Origin: Paenibacillus sp. YPG26
GTDB taxonomy: Bacteria; Bacillota; Bacilli; Paenibacillales; Paenibacillaceae
Assembly: GCF_023704175.1 (NCBI RefSeq)
Contig: NZ_CP084530.1
Coordinates: 82,501 to 146,500 of the forward strand
Length of the DNA: 64,000 nt
Direction of reading: 5' to 3'
Positions 1 to 11,053 of the stretch are shown here, piece after piece (the first letter of the stretch is position 1; each line of letters begins with the position of its first letter). The notes beneath the pieces were generated by a model that saw only the letters and a program-made list of their open reading frames with translations, ran no database searches and was not told where the DNA came from. The position numbers and the translations under genes are program-made.

Positions 1-825
<825 letters not shown>

Positions 826-991
826 CACAGCTTCACGAAGTGTAACTTCGGAAGAGACACAATCTAACACGCACAATTCGTTTCGTATCTAGTTTTCAGG
901 TGATCAAGCCTGAGGAGAAGATGTGGGTTTTTATTAAGGCCAGATATTTTCTCGCAGCGATTTCGAGAAGCGAAAGCTTCGAAAAATCATG

Positions 992-1108
992 TTTGGTGGC
1001 GATGGCGGAGGGGTTCCACGCGTACCCATCCCGAACACGACCGTTAAGCCCTCCAGCGCCAATGGTACTTGGACCGCAGGGTCCTGGGAGAGTAGGACGC
1101 CGCCAAGC
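992..1108 (+). rRNA. 5S ribosomal RNA
   Basis: About 117 nt beginning TTTGGTGGCGATGGCGGAGG and ending CGCCGCCAAGC, with complementary 5' and 3' ends (TGGTGGCG pairs with CGCCGCCA) and the conserved CCCATCCCGAACACG loop. It lies about 165 nt after the 23S end with no tRNA between, so the operon order is 16S-23S-5S at least from 23S on. Confidence 0.96.
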
Positions 1109-1116
1109 AAAGAGTA

Positions 1117-1148
1117 AGAGCATTACCATTATGGTAATGCTCTTTTTG
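1117..1148 (+). terminator. rRNA operon terminator
   Basis: Perfect stem AGAGCATTACCA / TGGTAATGCTCT with a two-to-three-base loop followed by TTTTT, nine bases after the end of 5S rRNA. Classic intrinsic terminator. Confidence 0.93.
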
Positions 1149-1274
1149 TTTATATTCTGCTCGTAATGCAGATATTAGCTATGTTGAGAATCGGGCATTT
1201 GTTGATTTAAGGTGGATATGGCAGCGGATGGAAAGCCGGGGTAGCAGCTATACTCGGAGGATTGCCTTTACGTG

Positions 1275-1303
1275 TTGACAGCCTATATCCCCTTTGCTAA
1301 GAT
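1275..1303 (+). promoter_or_regulatory. sigma-A promoter of guaB
   Basis: TTGACA at 1275-1280, a 17-bp spacer, and TAAGAT at 1298-1303. It is 91 bp upstream of the guaB start codon. No purine riboswitch or other known leader is apparent in the remaining untranslated region. Confidence 0.75.
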
Positions 1304-1324
1304 GGTACAAATATATTCCCGTAA

Positions 1325-2851
<1,527 letters not shown>

Positions 2852-2878
2852 TTTTCGGAAATGGGTAGTAAATCCAGG

Positions 2879-2918
2879 GACAGGCGGGACGATTTTCGTT
2901 CTGCCTGTCTTTTTTTGC
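2879..2918 (+). terminator. guaB terminator
   Basis: Stem GACAGGC / GCCTGTC with an inner ACGA-TTTT-TCGT hairpin, then a run of T. It sits 27 bases after the guaB stop codon. Confidence 0.9.
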
Positions 2919-2983
2919 TGCATACCCTGTGTTAGAATAGAACAAGTAATTGATTGAGATCATGAGGGGAGCTTAAAGGTAAT

Positions 2984-4369
2984 TTGAAACCGATAGAAAT
3001 GAACACAACGAAACCTAAACGGCGTATCCTTCGCAAAAGTGTAACGTCGCTTTTGATGATTAATATGTTGTGCTTGTCCGTTATTCCTGCTATAACTCTA
3101 GCCGAAGGACAAGCCATCGCTGCGCCAAGCACTAAATCTACTACAGAAGCAAAGGCAGCTGCAGATAAATTAGGACTAAATGTAAAATCAGCCATTCTAA
3201 TTGAAGCAACTACCGGACAGGTCTTGTACTCTGTAAATGGGGACGAAGCTATGCCACCGGCAAGCATGACCAAGATGATGACGGAATATATTGTTGCCGA
3301 GCAGGTGAAACAGGGCAAGCTTAAATGGACCGACGTTGTTACTGTTAAAGACAACGCAGCAAAGCAGATCGGTTCACGTGTCTTCCTTGCAGAAGGAGAC
3401 CAGCACACCGTGGAAGAGCTCTATATCGCCATGGCTATCGCTTCCGCCAATGACGCCACTGTTGCACTTGCAGAGCGTGTAGGGGGCACAGAGCAAGAGT
3501 TCGTTAAGATGATGAATGCAGAAGCGAAGCGTATGGGCATGAAGACAGCCTATTTTGCCAATTCCACAGGTCTTAATGTAGGGGATATGCCGGAGGGCTA
3601 CCGCCCGGAGAATCCGGAGGAGACGGTTATGTCTGCTCAGGACGCGGCAACGCTGGCTAAATATATCGTAACGGATCACCCGGATTTCACTCGATTTACT
3701 ACGCTGCAATCATATAAATTCCGCGAACGCGATAAGACTCCATTGGTGAATCTGGATTGGATGCTGGAAGCAAATAAGTCGAATATTAACTTCAAGCAGT
3801 ATGCCTACCCCGGGTTGGATGGGCTGAAGACAGGGCATACCGAGAGTGCAGGGAACTGCTTCACAGGTACTGCGGTACGAAATGGTGTCCGTCTTATTAG
3901 TGTAGTTATGGGGACGGATGCGAAATCGCAGAAATCCCGTTTTGTAGAGACCAAGAAGCTGCTGGATTATGGCTTTGATAACTTTGAGGTCAAACAAGTC
4001 ATTGCTCCAAAAACCACAGTTAAAGGTGCCGAGCAAGTTAGTGTGAAGAAGGCAACCAATTCTGATGTTCCTGTAGTTACAGACCAGGCTGTAAGCTTTG
4101 TCGTACAGAAGGGTGCTGACCTTAAAGGAATTAAATCTACCGTAAAATGGCTCGATAAGGACAAGCTGACGGCTCCACTGCCAAAAGGCACTAAAGTTGG
4201 GACCGTAACCTATACCTACAAAGCCGACGACGCCTCGGCTCCGGCAGAGAAGACCGTTAATCTGATCACTGCTGAGGAAGCAGAGAAGGCAGGCTGGTTC
4301 AAGCTGCTGCTTCGGGCAATTGGCCAATTCTTTGTAGATCTGTTCAATGCGATCAAGAATTTGTTCTAG
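2984..4369 (+). CDS. dacA: D-alanyl-D-alanine carboxypeptidase, PBP5/DacA type
   Basis: Low-molecular-weight penicillin-binding protein that removes the terminal D-Ala of peptidoglycan pentapeptides outside the membrane. A basic N terminus and hydrophobic stretch ending in ALA-like sites near residues 35-45 form the signal peptide. The serine-peptidase motifs are all present: SMTK (SxxK), SAN (SxN) and KTG in DGLKTGHT. A PBP5 C-terminal beta domain follows, and the last 24 residues are an aromatic, amphipathic membrane anchor. Start TTG 2984 follows AAAGG; ATG at 2999 is an alternative. Its place between guaB and pdxS matches Bacillus dacA. Confidence 0.95.
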   Translation: MKPIEMNTTKPKRRILRKSVTSLLMINMLCLSVIPAITLAEGQAIAAPSTKSTTEAKAAADKLGLNVKSAILIEATTGQVLYSVNGDEAMPPASMTKMMTEYIVAEQVKQGKLKWTDVVTVKDNAAKQIGSRVFLAEGDQHTVEELYIAMAIASANDATVALAERVGGTEQEFVKMMNAEAKRMGMKTAYFANSTGLNVGDMPEGYRPENPEETVMSAQDAATLAKYIVTDHPDFTRFTTLQSYKFRERDKTPLVNLDWMLEANKSNINFKQYAYPGLDGLKTGHTESAGNCFTGTAVRNGVRLISVVMGTDAKSQKSRFVETKKLLDYGFDNFEVKQVIAPKTTVKGAEQVSVKKATNSDVPVVTDQAVSFVVQKGADLKGIKSTVKWLDKDKLTAPLPKGTKVGTVTYTYKADDASAPAEKTVNLITAEEAEKAGWFKLLLRAIGQFFVDLFNAIKNLF

Positions 4370-4549
4370 AGTCCATAAGCTGATCTAGGGACGTGTGATC
4401 ATAAGAATGATGCATGTGCTGGCGTATTTCAGATCAATCCTTGTAGTTGTGTAATTTAAGCATATCTTGTAAAATAACAAGTTAGATTAAAGCACGACTG
4501 TTGAGTGATAGGAATTAGAAATTTGTATATATATTCGGGAGGTATGGAC

Positions 4550-5431
4550 ATGGAAACTGGAACATCTCGTGTAAAAAGAGGTATGGCTGAAATGCAAAAA
4601 GGTGGCGTCATTATGGACGTCATGAACGCTGAGCAAGCTAAGATTGCCGAGGCTGCTGGCGCAACAGCAGTTATGGCGCTTGAGCGTGTACCATCTGATA
4701 TTCGCGCTGCTGGCGGGGTTGCCCGTATGGCTGATCCTACCATTGTGGAAGAGGTTATGAAGGTGGTAACCATTCCGGTTATGGCCAAGGCGCGTATTGG
4801 ACACTTCGTTGAAGCTAAGGTACTTGAGTCCCTTGGCGTTGACTATCTCGATGAGAGTGAAGTGCTTACTCCGGCTGATGAAGTATATCACATCGACAAG
4901 CGCGAGTTCACAGTTCCATTTGTATGTGGAGCTAAAGACCTTGGAGAGGCTCTTCGCCGTATTGGAGAAGGTGCATCCATGATCCGTACCAAAGGTGAAC
5001 CGGGAACAGGCAACATCGTTGAAGCGGTACGTCACATGCGTCTGATCAATAGCCAAATCCGCAAGATTACCAATATGTCGAAGGACGAGCTGTATGCAGA
5101 AGCCAAGAACCTTGGCGTAGCTTATGACCTCCTGCTTGAAGTTCACCAGAACGGTAAGCTTCCAGTCGTTAACTTTGCTGCCGGTGGTGTGGCTACTCCT
5201 GCAGATGCAGCCTTGATGATGCACTTAGGCGCAGACGGCGTATTCGTAGGCTCTGGTATTTTCAAATCCGAGTATCCAGAGAAATTCGCACGCGCTATTG
5301 TTGAAGCGACAACTCATTATACAGACTACAAATTGATTGCTGAAGTCTCCAAGAACATCGGTACTCCGATGAAAGGGATCGAAATCTCCAAATTGACTGC
5401 TGCTGAGCGAATGAGTGACCGGGGCTGGTAA
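4550..5431 (+). CDS. pdxS: Pyridoxal 5'-phosphate synthase subunit PdxS
   Basis: Forms PLP from ribose 5-phosphate, glyceraldehyde 3-phosphate and ammonia delivered by PdxT; twelve PdxS barrels assemble with twelve PdxT. The 293-residue protein is collinear with Bacillus Pdx[27 protein letters not shown], Lys80 in VMAKARIGH, and phosphate-binding [12 protein letters not shown] and [14 protein letters not shown] 4550 is preferred over ATG 4544 because the CGGGAGG site at 4536-4542 is correctly spaced only from 4550. It is followed after 57 bases by pdxT, forming the usual operon. Confidence 0.98.
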   Translation: METGTSRVKRGMAEMQKGGVIMDVMNAEQAKIAEAAGATAVMALERVPSDIRAAGGVARMADPTIVEEVMKVVTIPVMAKARIGHFVEAKVLESLGVDYLDESEVLTPADEVYHIDKREFTVPFVCGAKDLGEALRRIGEGASMIRTKGEPGTGNIVEAVRHMRLINSQIRKITNMSKDELYAEAKNLGVAYDLLLEVHQNGKLPVVNFAAGGVATPADAALMMHLGADGVFVGSGIFKSEYPEKFARAIVEATTHYTDYKLIAEVSKNIGTPMKGIEISKLTAAERMSDRGW

Positions 5432-5488
5432 GCCCTGGTTCTTCGGCAGATCCAATATTCGGCTTGATATAGAAGGATGATGAATGTA

Positions 5489-6061
5489 ATGAAAATAGGA
5501 GTCTTGGCGCTGCAAGGCGCCGTTGCCGAGCATATCAGAAGTATTGAACGTACTGGTGCAGAGGGCGTCGTTGTGAAGCACACGCATCAGCTGAAGGATA
5601 TTCAAGGTCTGATCATTCCCGGCGGAGAGTCTACGACAATCGGCAAGCTCATGAGAAGATATGAGTTCATCGATCCGATACGTGAATTTTCAGCTGAAGG
5701 GAAGCCCCTCTTCGGAACATGTGCAGGACTTATTGTGCTTGCCAAAGAGATTGAGGGCGGAGAGGAAGCACATCTTGGTGTGATGGATATTCGAGTCTCC
5801 AGGAATGCTTTCGGACGTCAGCGCGAGAGTTTTGAGACCGATCTGGATGTTAAAGGAATTGATGATCCCGTACGGGCTGTATTCATTCGTGCGCCTTTGA
5901 TTACTTCGGTCGGCAAGGGTGTGGATGTGCTCTCGACCTATCAAGATGAGATTGTCACAGCCCGGGAAGGGCATATGCTCGTTAGCTCCTACCATCCTGA
6001 GCTTACGGATGATTTCTCGCTTCATCAATATTTCGCTGATATGGTAAGACAATATAATTAA
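5489..6061 (+). CDS. pdxT: Pyridoxal 5'-phosphate synthase glutaminase PdxT
   Basis: Class I-type glutaminase that channels ammonia from glutamine to PdxS. The protein (about 190 residues) begins MKIGVLALQGAVAEH as in Bacillus and shows GGESTT, the nucleophile Cys78 in FGTCAGL, and the His/Glu pair of YHPEL near the C terminus. In-frame ATG codons also exist at 5477 and 5480, but the AAGG site overlaps or nearly touches them, so 5489 is favoured. Same strand and operon as pdxS. Confidence 0.97.
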   Translation: MKIGVLALQGAVAEHIRSIERTGAEGVVVKHTHQLKDIQGLIIPGGESTTIGKLMRRYEFIDPIREFSAEGKPLFGTCAGLIVLAKEIEGGEEAHLGVMDIRVSRNAFGRQRESFETDLDVKGIDDPVRAVFIRAPLITSVGKGVDVLSTYQDEIVTAREGHMLVSSYHPELTDDFSLHQYFADMVRQYN

Positions 6062-6074
6062 AAATCCGAAACTA

Positions 6075-6117
6075 GCTACATCTGGTCTGGAATGCGATAA
6101 TTCCGTCCGGATGTAGT
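6075..6117 (+). terminator. Hairpin after pdxT
   Basis: Long imperfect stem: CTACATCTGG..GGAAT pairs with ATTCCGTCCGGATGTAG around a GCGATA loop. The T-run after it is weak (TTCAATTTT), so it may be a terminator or a 3'-end stabiliser of the pdxST message. Confidence 0.6.
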
Positions 6118-6266
6118 TCAATTTTAGCCGATAATTGGCGTCCTGTTCGGACTGAACTGAATAGTTATGTGTCATTTGTGTTATGTTCCTATTGGAGGGC
6201 ATGTGGTGTGGCTCTCATTGTGATCAATCTGTACAGTCAAGGCTGCTGCCCTAGGAGGGACTAGTT

Positions 6267-7550
6267 ATGTTAGATGTGAAGATATTAAGAAATGAATACA
6301 GCCGGGTTGAAGAAGCTCTTCAGAAGCGTGGCAAGTCACTTGATCTGATCTCTGGCTTCCCGCAGCTGGATGAGAAGCGCCGTGAGCTTCTCCAAGAGAG
6401 TGAACAGCTGAAGAACCGACGTAACGTCGTCTCGGCAGAGGTAGCCAAGCGGAAGAAGAATCGGGAAGACGCAGATGAGCTCATTACAGAGATGCGTGAT
6501 GTGGGTGATCGGATCAAGGCCTTGGATGATGAGGTGCGAGCACTTGAAGCCCAAATCGACGAGCTTACACTGGCTATCCCGAATATTCCTAATGAGAGCG
6601 TGCCTGTTGGTGCATCTGAGGAGGATAATGTAGAGATCCGCCGCTGGAGCGAACCGCGTAAGTTTGCTTTCACGCCTAAGGCTCATTGGGAGCTTGGGGT
6701 GGAGCTGAACATTCTTGATTTTGAAGCGGCTGGCAAAGTAACGGGTTCCCGGTTCACCTTCTACAAAGGGCTCGGTGCCCGCTTGGAGCGTGCTCTGATC
6801 AGCTTCATGATGGACCTGCACAGCAATGAGCATGGTTATGAGGAGATGCTTCCTCCGTACATTGTGAATCGGGACAGCTTATACGGCACAGGACAGCTTC
6901 CTAAATTTGAAGAGGATCTCTTCAAGCTGCGGGATACCGAATATTACATGATTCCTACTGCCGAAGTGCCGGTCACCAACTATCACCGTGATGAGATTCT
7001 GAGTGCCGAGGATCTACCCCGCAATTATGTTGCGTACAGCTCATGCTTCCGCTCCGAGGCAGGTGCGTCTGGACGCGACACCCGAGGATTGATTCGCCAA
7101 CATCAATTCAATAAGGTTGAGATGATTAAAATTGTCCATCCTGAGCAATCCTATGAAGAGCTTGAGAAGATGACTCAAAATGCAGAGCGGGTGCTTCAGC
7201 TCCTTAACCTGCCATACCGTGTTCTGACGCTCTGTACAGGCGATATGGGCTTCACTGCAGCCAAGACCTATGATCTTGAAGTATGGCTGCCTGAGAGCGG
7301 GATGTACCGCGAGATTTCCTCCTGTTCGAATGTCGAGGACTTCCAGGCGCGCCGGGCTAATATCAGATTCCGTCCTGAAGCTAAAGCCAAGCCTGAATTT
7401 GTGCATACACTGAATGGATCGGGACTCGCTGTCGGTCGTACAGTGGCGGCAATACTTGAGAATTACCAGCAAGAGGATGGCAGTATCGAGATTCCTGAGG
7501 TTCTTCGTCCATACATGGGAAATATAAATTATATTTCTCCAAAGAAGTAG
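6267..7550 (+). CDS. serS: Seryl-tRNA synthetase
   Basis: Charges tRNA-Ser (and tRNA-Sec) with serine. The 427-residue product has the N-terminal coiled-coil arm (about 30-105, rich in Lys/Glu/Leu heptads) that contacts the long variable arm of tRNA-Ser. The class II core follows: motif 2 [14 protein letters not shown] with the preceding FRSEAGASG, the SSCSN serine-site segment, and motif 3 [19 protein letters not shown] 6267 follows CTAGGAGGG. No T-box sequence was recognised in the 205-base leader. A serine tRNA lies 70 bases downstream. Confidence 0.98.
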   Translation: MLDVKILRNEYSRVEEALQKRGKSLDLISGFPQLDEKRRELLQESEQLKNRRNVVSAEVAKRKKNREDADELITEMRDVGDRIKALDDEVRALEAQIDELTLAIPNIPNESVPVGASEEDNVEIRRWSEPRKFAFTPKAHWELGVELNILDFEAAGKVTGSRFTFYKGLGARLERALISFMMDLHSNEHGYEEMLPPYIVNRDSLYGTGQLPKFEEDLFKLRDTEYYMIPTAEVPVTNYHRDEILSAEDLPRNYVAYSSCFRSEAGASGRDTRGLIRQHQFNKVEMIKIVHPEQSYEELEKMTQNAERVLQLLNLPYRVLTLCTGDMGFTAAKTYDLEVWLPESGMYREISSCSNVEDFQARRANIRFRPEAKAKPEFVHTLNGSGLAVGRTVAAILENYQQEDGSIEIPEVLRPYMGNINYISPKK

Positions 7551-7620
7551 TTGCATACTAAGAATATTCATGATATAATCTAATTTGTCACGTGTTAAGC
7601 GTGAGAAATTAGATTGATTT

Positions 7621-7709
7621 GGAGAGGTACCGAAGCGGTCATAACGGGGCGGTCTTGAAAACCGTTAGGGGGCAACTCCACGTGGGTTCGAATCCCACCC
7701 TCTCCGCCA
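7621..7709 (+). tRNA. tRNA-Ser (anticodon TGA)
   Basis: Acceptor stem GGAGAGG pairs with CCTCTCC, followed by discriminator G and an encoded CCA. The anticodon stem-loop GGTCTTGAAAACC gives anticodon TGA at 7656-7658. A long variable arm (TAGGGGGCAACTCCACG) identifies a class II serine tRNA. The T arm is GTGGGTTCGAATCCCAC. Confidence 0.97.
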
Positions 7710-7741
7710 TAATTTTACCAATATCAATTACAGTAAGTACA

Positions 7742-7775
7742 CAAGGCTTATTCCTTAGGGAATAGGCCTTTTTGG
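7742..7775 (+). terminator. tRNA-Ser terminator
   Basis: Stem AAGGCTTATTCC / GGAATAGGCCTT with a TTAG loop followed by TTT, 33 bases after the tRNA. Confidence 0.85.
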
Positions 7776-7876
7776 TTGTCTTATTCCAGTAATGAGGCTG
7801 AATAATGAGGGCAGGATCTCGGTAAATTAACTGTGCGGTATGCCGCTATAATGAGATCAGCTTAGGAGGGACAACA

Positions 7877-8032
7877 ATGAGCAAACCAAAAACTGTGGCT
7901 GTGCCCGGGGTACAGCCGGACACGGGAAGACGACGCAAGGAGGAGGGCGCAAGGGGACCTGAGCCTCTCTCGGGATCGAAGAAAGTGAAGAACCGCAATC
8001 ACGTTGACCATCATAACCGTCAAGGAGGTTAA
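7877..8032 (+). CDS. sspP: Small acid-soluble spore protein P (SspP)
   Basis: A 51-residue basic, hydrophilic protein. The central PEPLSGSKKVKNRNH is the signature of SspP (also called CotL), a minor spore protein made in the forespore. ATG 7877 follows AGGAGG at 7864-7869 with good spacing. Product length agrees with the family (about 48 residues). A strong terminator follows directly. The gene supports an endospore former. A forespore promoter is expected but was not confidently located. Confidence 0.88.
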   Translation: MSKPKTVAVPGVQPDTGRRRKEEGARGPEPLSGSKKVKNRNHVDHHNRQGG

Positions 8033-8039
8033 TACTCCA

Positions 8040-8075
8040 AATTTGCCCGTTTTCGGGCAAATTAAGTCTTTTTTG
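8040..8075 (+). terminator. sspP terminator
   Basis: Perfect ten-base stem AATTTGCCCG / CGGGCAAATT with a TTTT loop, followed by AAGTCTTTTTT. Confidence 0.88.
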
Positions 8076-8210
8076 CGAGAATATCAGAATAAAACAAGAC
8101 ATGAGTCCGAATTAATGGCATAATAAAGATAGGATTACTGAAGACCAGTGGGATAGTATTCTAGGAAATGGAGAGATGAGACAAAAGATACTTGAAAGGA
8201 AAGTGATGCA

Positions 8211-9134
8211 ATGAATGAAATTACAAATGATCTGATGCATGACCAATCCCTCGGAATGATGCCACGGCCTAACCGGCAGCATAATAAGCGCCCTCTGGGA
8301 ACTGTCCTTCTTAGATGTATGTTTATCATTATAGGAGCTGTGTGCTACGCTGTTGCACTTGAACTATTCCTGGTTCCTAACCATATTACAGACGGTGGAG
8401 TCACCGGTATCTCGGTTATCGCTTCTTACTTAACAAGTCTGCCCCTGGGCTTATTCCTGTTTTTGCTTAACCTCCCTTTTCTCATCGTAGGATACAAACA
8501 AATCGGGAAGACCTTCGCCTTCTCCACCCTTCTTGGTATTATTGTTATGTCAGTAACTACCTTCCTTCTTCATTCCGTACAGGCTTTTAGTCAGGAGACT
8601 ACGCTGGCCTTTGTGTTCGGCGGTATTCTTCTCGGGTTAGGTACGGGTATTGTTATCCGTTCAGGTGGATCGCTGGATGGGACGGAGATCATTGCTATTC
8701 TAATCTCCCGTAAGACCCCGTTCTCTGTAGGCGAGATCATTATGATTATCAACGTGTTCATTCTGGGAGGCGCCGGCTTTGTATTTGGCTGGGATTCGGC
8801 CTTATTCTCCATTCTTGCTTACTATATTGCTTTTAAGGTTATTGATATTACGATTGACGGGCTTAATGAATCGAAGTCGGTCTGGATCATTAGTAACAAC
8901 ATTGACGAGATCGGTGATGCAATTATCAGCCGTTTAGGGCGCGGTGTTACTTATCTGTCGGGTGAGGGCGGATTCTCGGGTGATCCGAAGAAAGTTATTT
9001 TCTGCGTAATTACGCGTTTGGAAGAAGCTAAGCTCAAAGAGATTGTGAATCACTTTGACGAGCGTGCTTTTCTGGCAGTTGGCAACATCCATGACGTTAA
9101 GGGCGGCCGTTTCAAGAAAAAAGATATCCACTAA
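8211..9134 (+). CDS. YitT family membrane protein (DUF161/DUF2179)
   Basis: Integral membrane protein of unknown transport or signalling role, 307 residues. A cytoplasmic N terminus (about 30 residues) is followed by five to six hydrophobic segments between about 30 and 205, including the family motif PNHITDGGVTGIS and the glycine-rich GIVIRSGGSLDGTEI. The soluble C-terminal DUF2179 domain (about 215-300) contains SGEGGFSGDPKKVIFCVITR, typical of the family. ATG 8211 follows GAAAGGAAAG. Confidence 0.9.
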   Translation: MNEITNDLMHDQSLGMMPRPNRQHNKRPLGTVLLRCMFIIIGAVCYAVALELFLVPNHITDGGVTGISVIASYLTSLPLGLFLFLLNLPFLIVGYKQIGKTFAFSTLLGIIVMSVTTFLLHSVQAFSQETTLAFVFGGILLGLGTGIVIRSGGSLDGTEIIAILISRKTPFSVGEIIMIINVFILGGAGFVFGWDSALFSILAYYIAFKVIDITIDGLNESKSVWIISNNIDEIGDAIISRLGRGVTYLSGEGGFSGDPKKVIFCVITRLEEAKLKEIVNHFDERAFLAVGNIHDVKGGRFKKKDIH

Positions 9135-9226
9135 TTCTAGAAAAGGGTTTATCTCCCAGACGAAATGGTTTATCATATTAATTGTATTTGTCACAATATA
9201 TAGGGGAATAAAGAGGGGAGAACTTC

Positions 9227-10297
9227 ATGCGTAAGATTATGGGATTGACTCTGACATTACTGTTGTCAGTGGTACTAGTATTGTCAGGGTGCAGCAGCAA
9301 AAAGGATCCGAAAGAGGCCCTTCAAGGTGCGGCTGCCAATGCACTCAAGATGGATTCATATGTTCTTAAAAATGAGATCAAGATCAAAGATCTGTCCGTG
9401 AACATGGCTCAAAGTAACGAGCAGGTGGGATCTGTCGTTAATATGCTGAAAGATGCTGAGATCAACATCAACCAGATCTATCAAAAGGCTCCTATGCAGA
9501 CTGAGTCTACACTTGAGATCAAGCTTAAAGGTGATGTAGCAACAACTATTACAATTCCTTTTGTACTTACAAAAGAGAAGATGTATGTGAAAATTCCTAA
9601 GGTGCCATTCTTCCCGATTCCAGACAGCATTGTAGGTAAGTTCCTGGTTCTTGACTTCAAAGAGCTGGCTGAGCAAAGCGGCAACGAATTCAATGTGAAC
9701 TCCTTGGATCCTGCCAAATCACAAAAGCTTGGTCTGGAAATAGCCAATGCAGTATTTGCTGAGTATGATTCTGCTAAATACTTCAAAGATGTAGATTCCA
9801 AGGATGCTGCTCTTCCTGAAGGCTTCAATGCGAAGCAAGTGGTTCAGTTCAATATTACGAACGACAATGTTAAAGAAGCAGTAACTATCTTTGTGAACAA
9901 AGCACTTCCTAAAATCTTGGATATCATCAGCAAAGATGAGTACCGCGAACTGTTGCAACTGACGAAGGAAGAAATCGATCAGGCGAAGAAAGATATTCAA
10001 TCCGGCAGCCAAGCTGAGCTTAACAAGGCAATCGATGATATGAAGAATCACTTGAAGATCAATCAATTCACAGTGAATACAGCAATTGACAAGAATGATT
10101 TCCCGGCTTACCAGAACCTGAATACTAACCTGGAAATCAACAATCCGGATACAAAAGATAATGTGAAGGTTGCTGTTGAAGCAAAAAGCACATTTACCAA
10201 GATCAATGAGAAGCAGAATTTTGTAATTGGTATCCCAACGGATGTCATTACAATGGATGAGCTGCAACAGCAATTCGGAGCTGCAGGTCTTCAATAA
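9227..10297 (+). CDS. Lipoprotein, function unknown
   Basis: A 356-residue protein with a 20-residue signal peptide and lipobox LSGC followed by SSKKD, so it is predicted to be lipid-modified and tethered outside the membrane. The rest is soluble, rich in Lys, Asn and Asp, without transmembrane helices or a catalytic motif I can name. It resembles Firmicutes lipoproteins annotated only as hypothetical (DUF6612/LppX-like folds are possible). RBS GAGGGGAG precedes ATG 9227. It converges on tadA across a shared terminator. Confidence 0.8.
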   Translation: MRKIMGLTLTLLLSVVLVLSGCSSKKDPKEALQGAAANALKMDSYVLKNEIKIKDLSVNMAQSNEQVGSVVNMLKDAEININQIYQKAPMQTESTLEIKLKGDVATTITIPFVLTKEKMYVKIPKVPFFPIPDSIVGKFLVLDFKELAEQSGNEFNVNSLDPAKSQKLGLEIANAVFAEYDSAKYFKDVDSKDAALPEGFNAKQVVQFNITNDNVKEAVTIFVNKALPKILDIISKDEYRELLQLTKEEIDQAKKDIQSGSQAELNKAIDDMKNHLKINQFTVNTAIDKNDFPAYQNLNTNLEINNPDTKDNVKVAVEAKSTFTKINEKQNFVIGIPTDVITMDELQQQFGAAGLQ

Positions 10298-10316
10298 GAT
10301 TACAGAGATAAAGTAC

Positions 10317-10346
10317 AAAACCCGTGCCATTGGCACGGGTTTTTTG
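10317..10346. terminator. Bidirectional terminator between lipoprotein gene and tadA
   Basis: AAAACCCGTGCCA / TGGCACGGGTTTTTT stem, with an A-run on one side and a T-run on the other. It sits exactly between two converging genes and can end transcription both ways. Confidence 0.9.
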
Positions 10347-10838
<492 letters not shown>

Positions 10839-10912
10839 TCACCTTTAATTATTCTGCGAACAGGCATTCGTTTGTGAACAGCCTGTGTGTAAATTTGTGT
10901 ATAAGTTCATTG

Positions 10913-10933
10913 TTATCAACAGAGTTATGCACA
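10913..10933 (+). promoter_or_regulatory. Two DnaA-box-like nonamers
   Basis: TTATGCACA at 10925-10933 fits the DnaA consensus TTATNCACA exactly. TTATCAACA at 10913-10921 differs at one position. They lie three bases apart in the gap between the divergent genes tadA and the kinase. Two nonamers alone do not define an origin; a DnaA-responsive control region is possible. Confidence 0.4.
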
Positions 10934-11053
10934 GGTGTGTATTTTTTGGGTATAACTAAAGTCAATCTGTGGGTAACTATAAGTAAGTGATGCACTTAAA
11001 CCGTCTCCGCTTTAGACCGGAATGTCTTTGCAAAAAGTGTCGTTAAAGGTATT

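Noticed and set aside
6062..6266. T-box riboswitch ahead of serS
   Set aside because: No AGGGTGGNACCGCG-type T-box or specifier loop could be found; only a hairpin close to pdxT is present.
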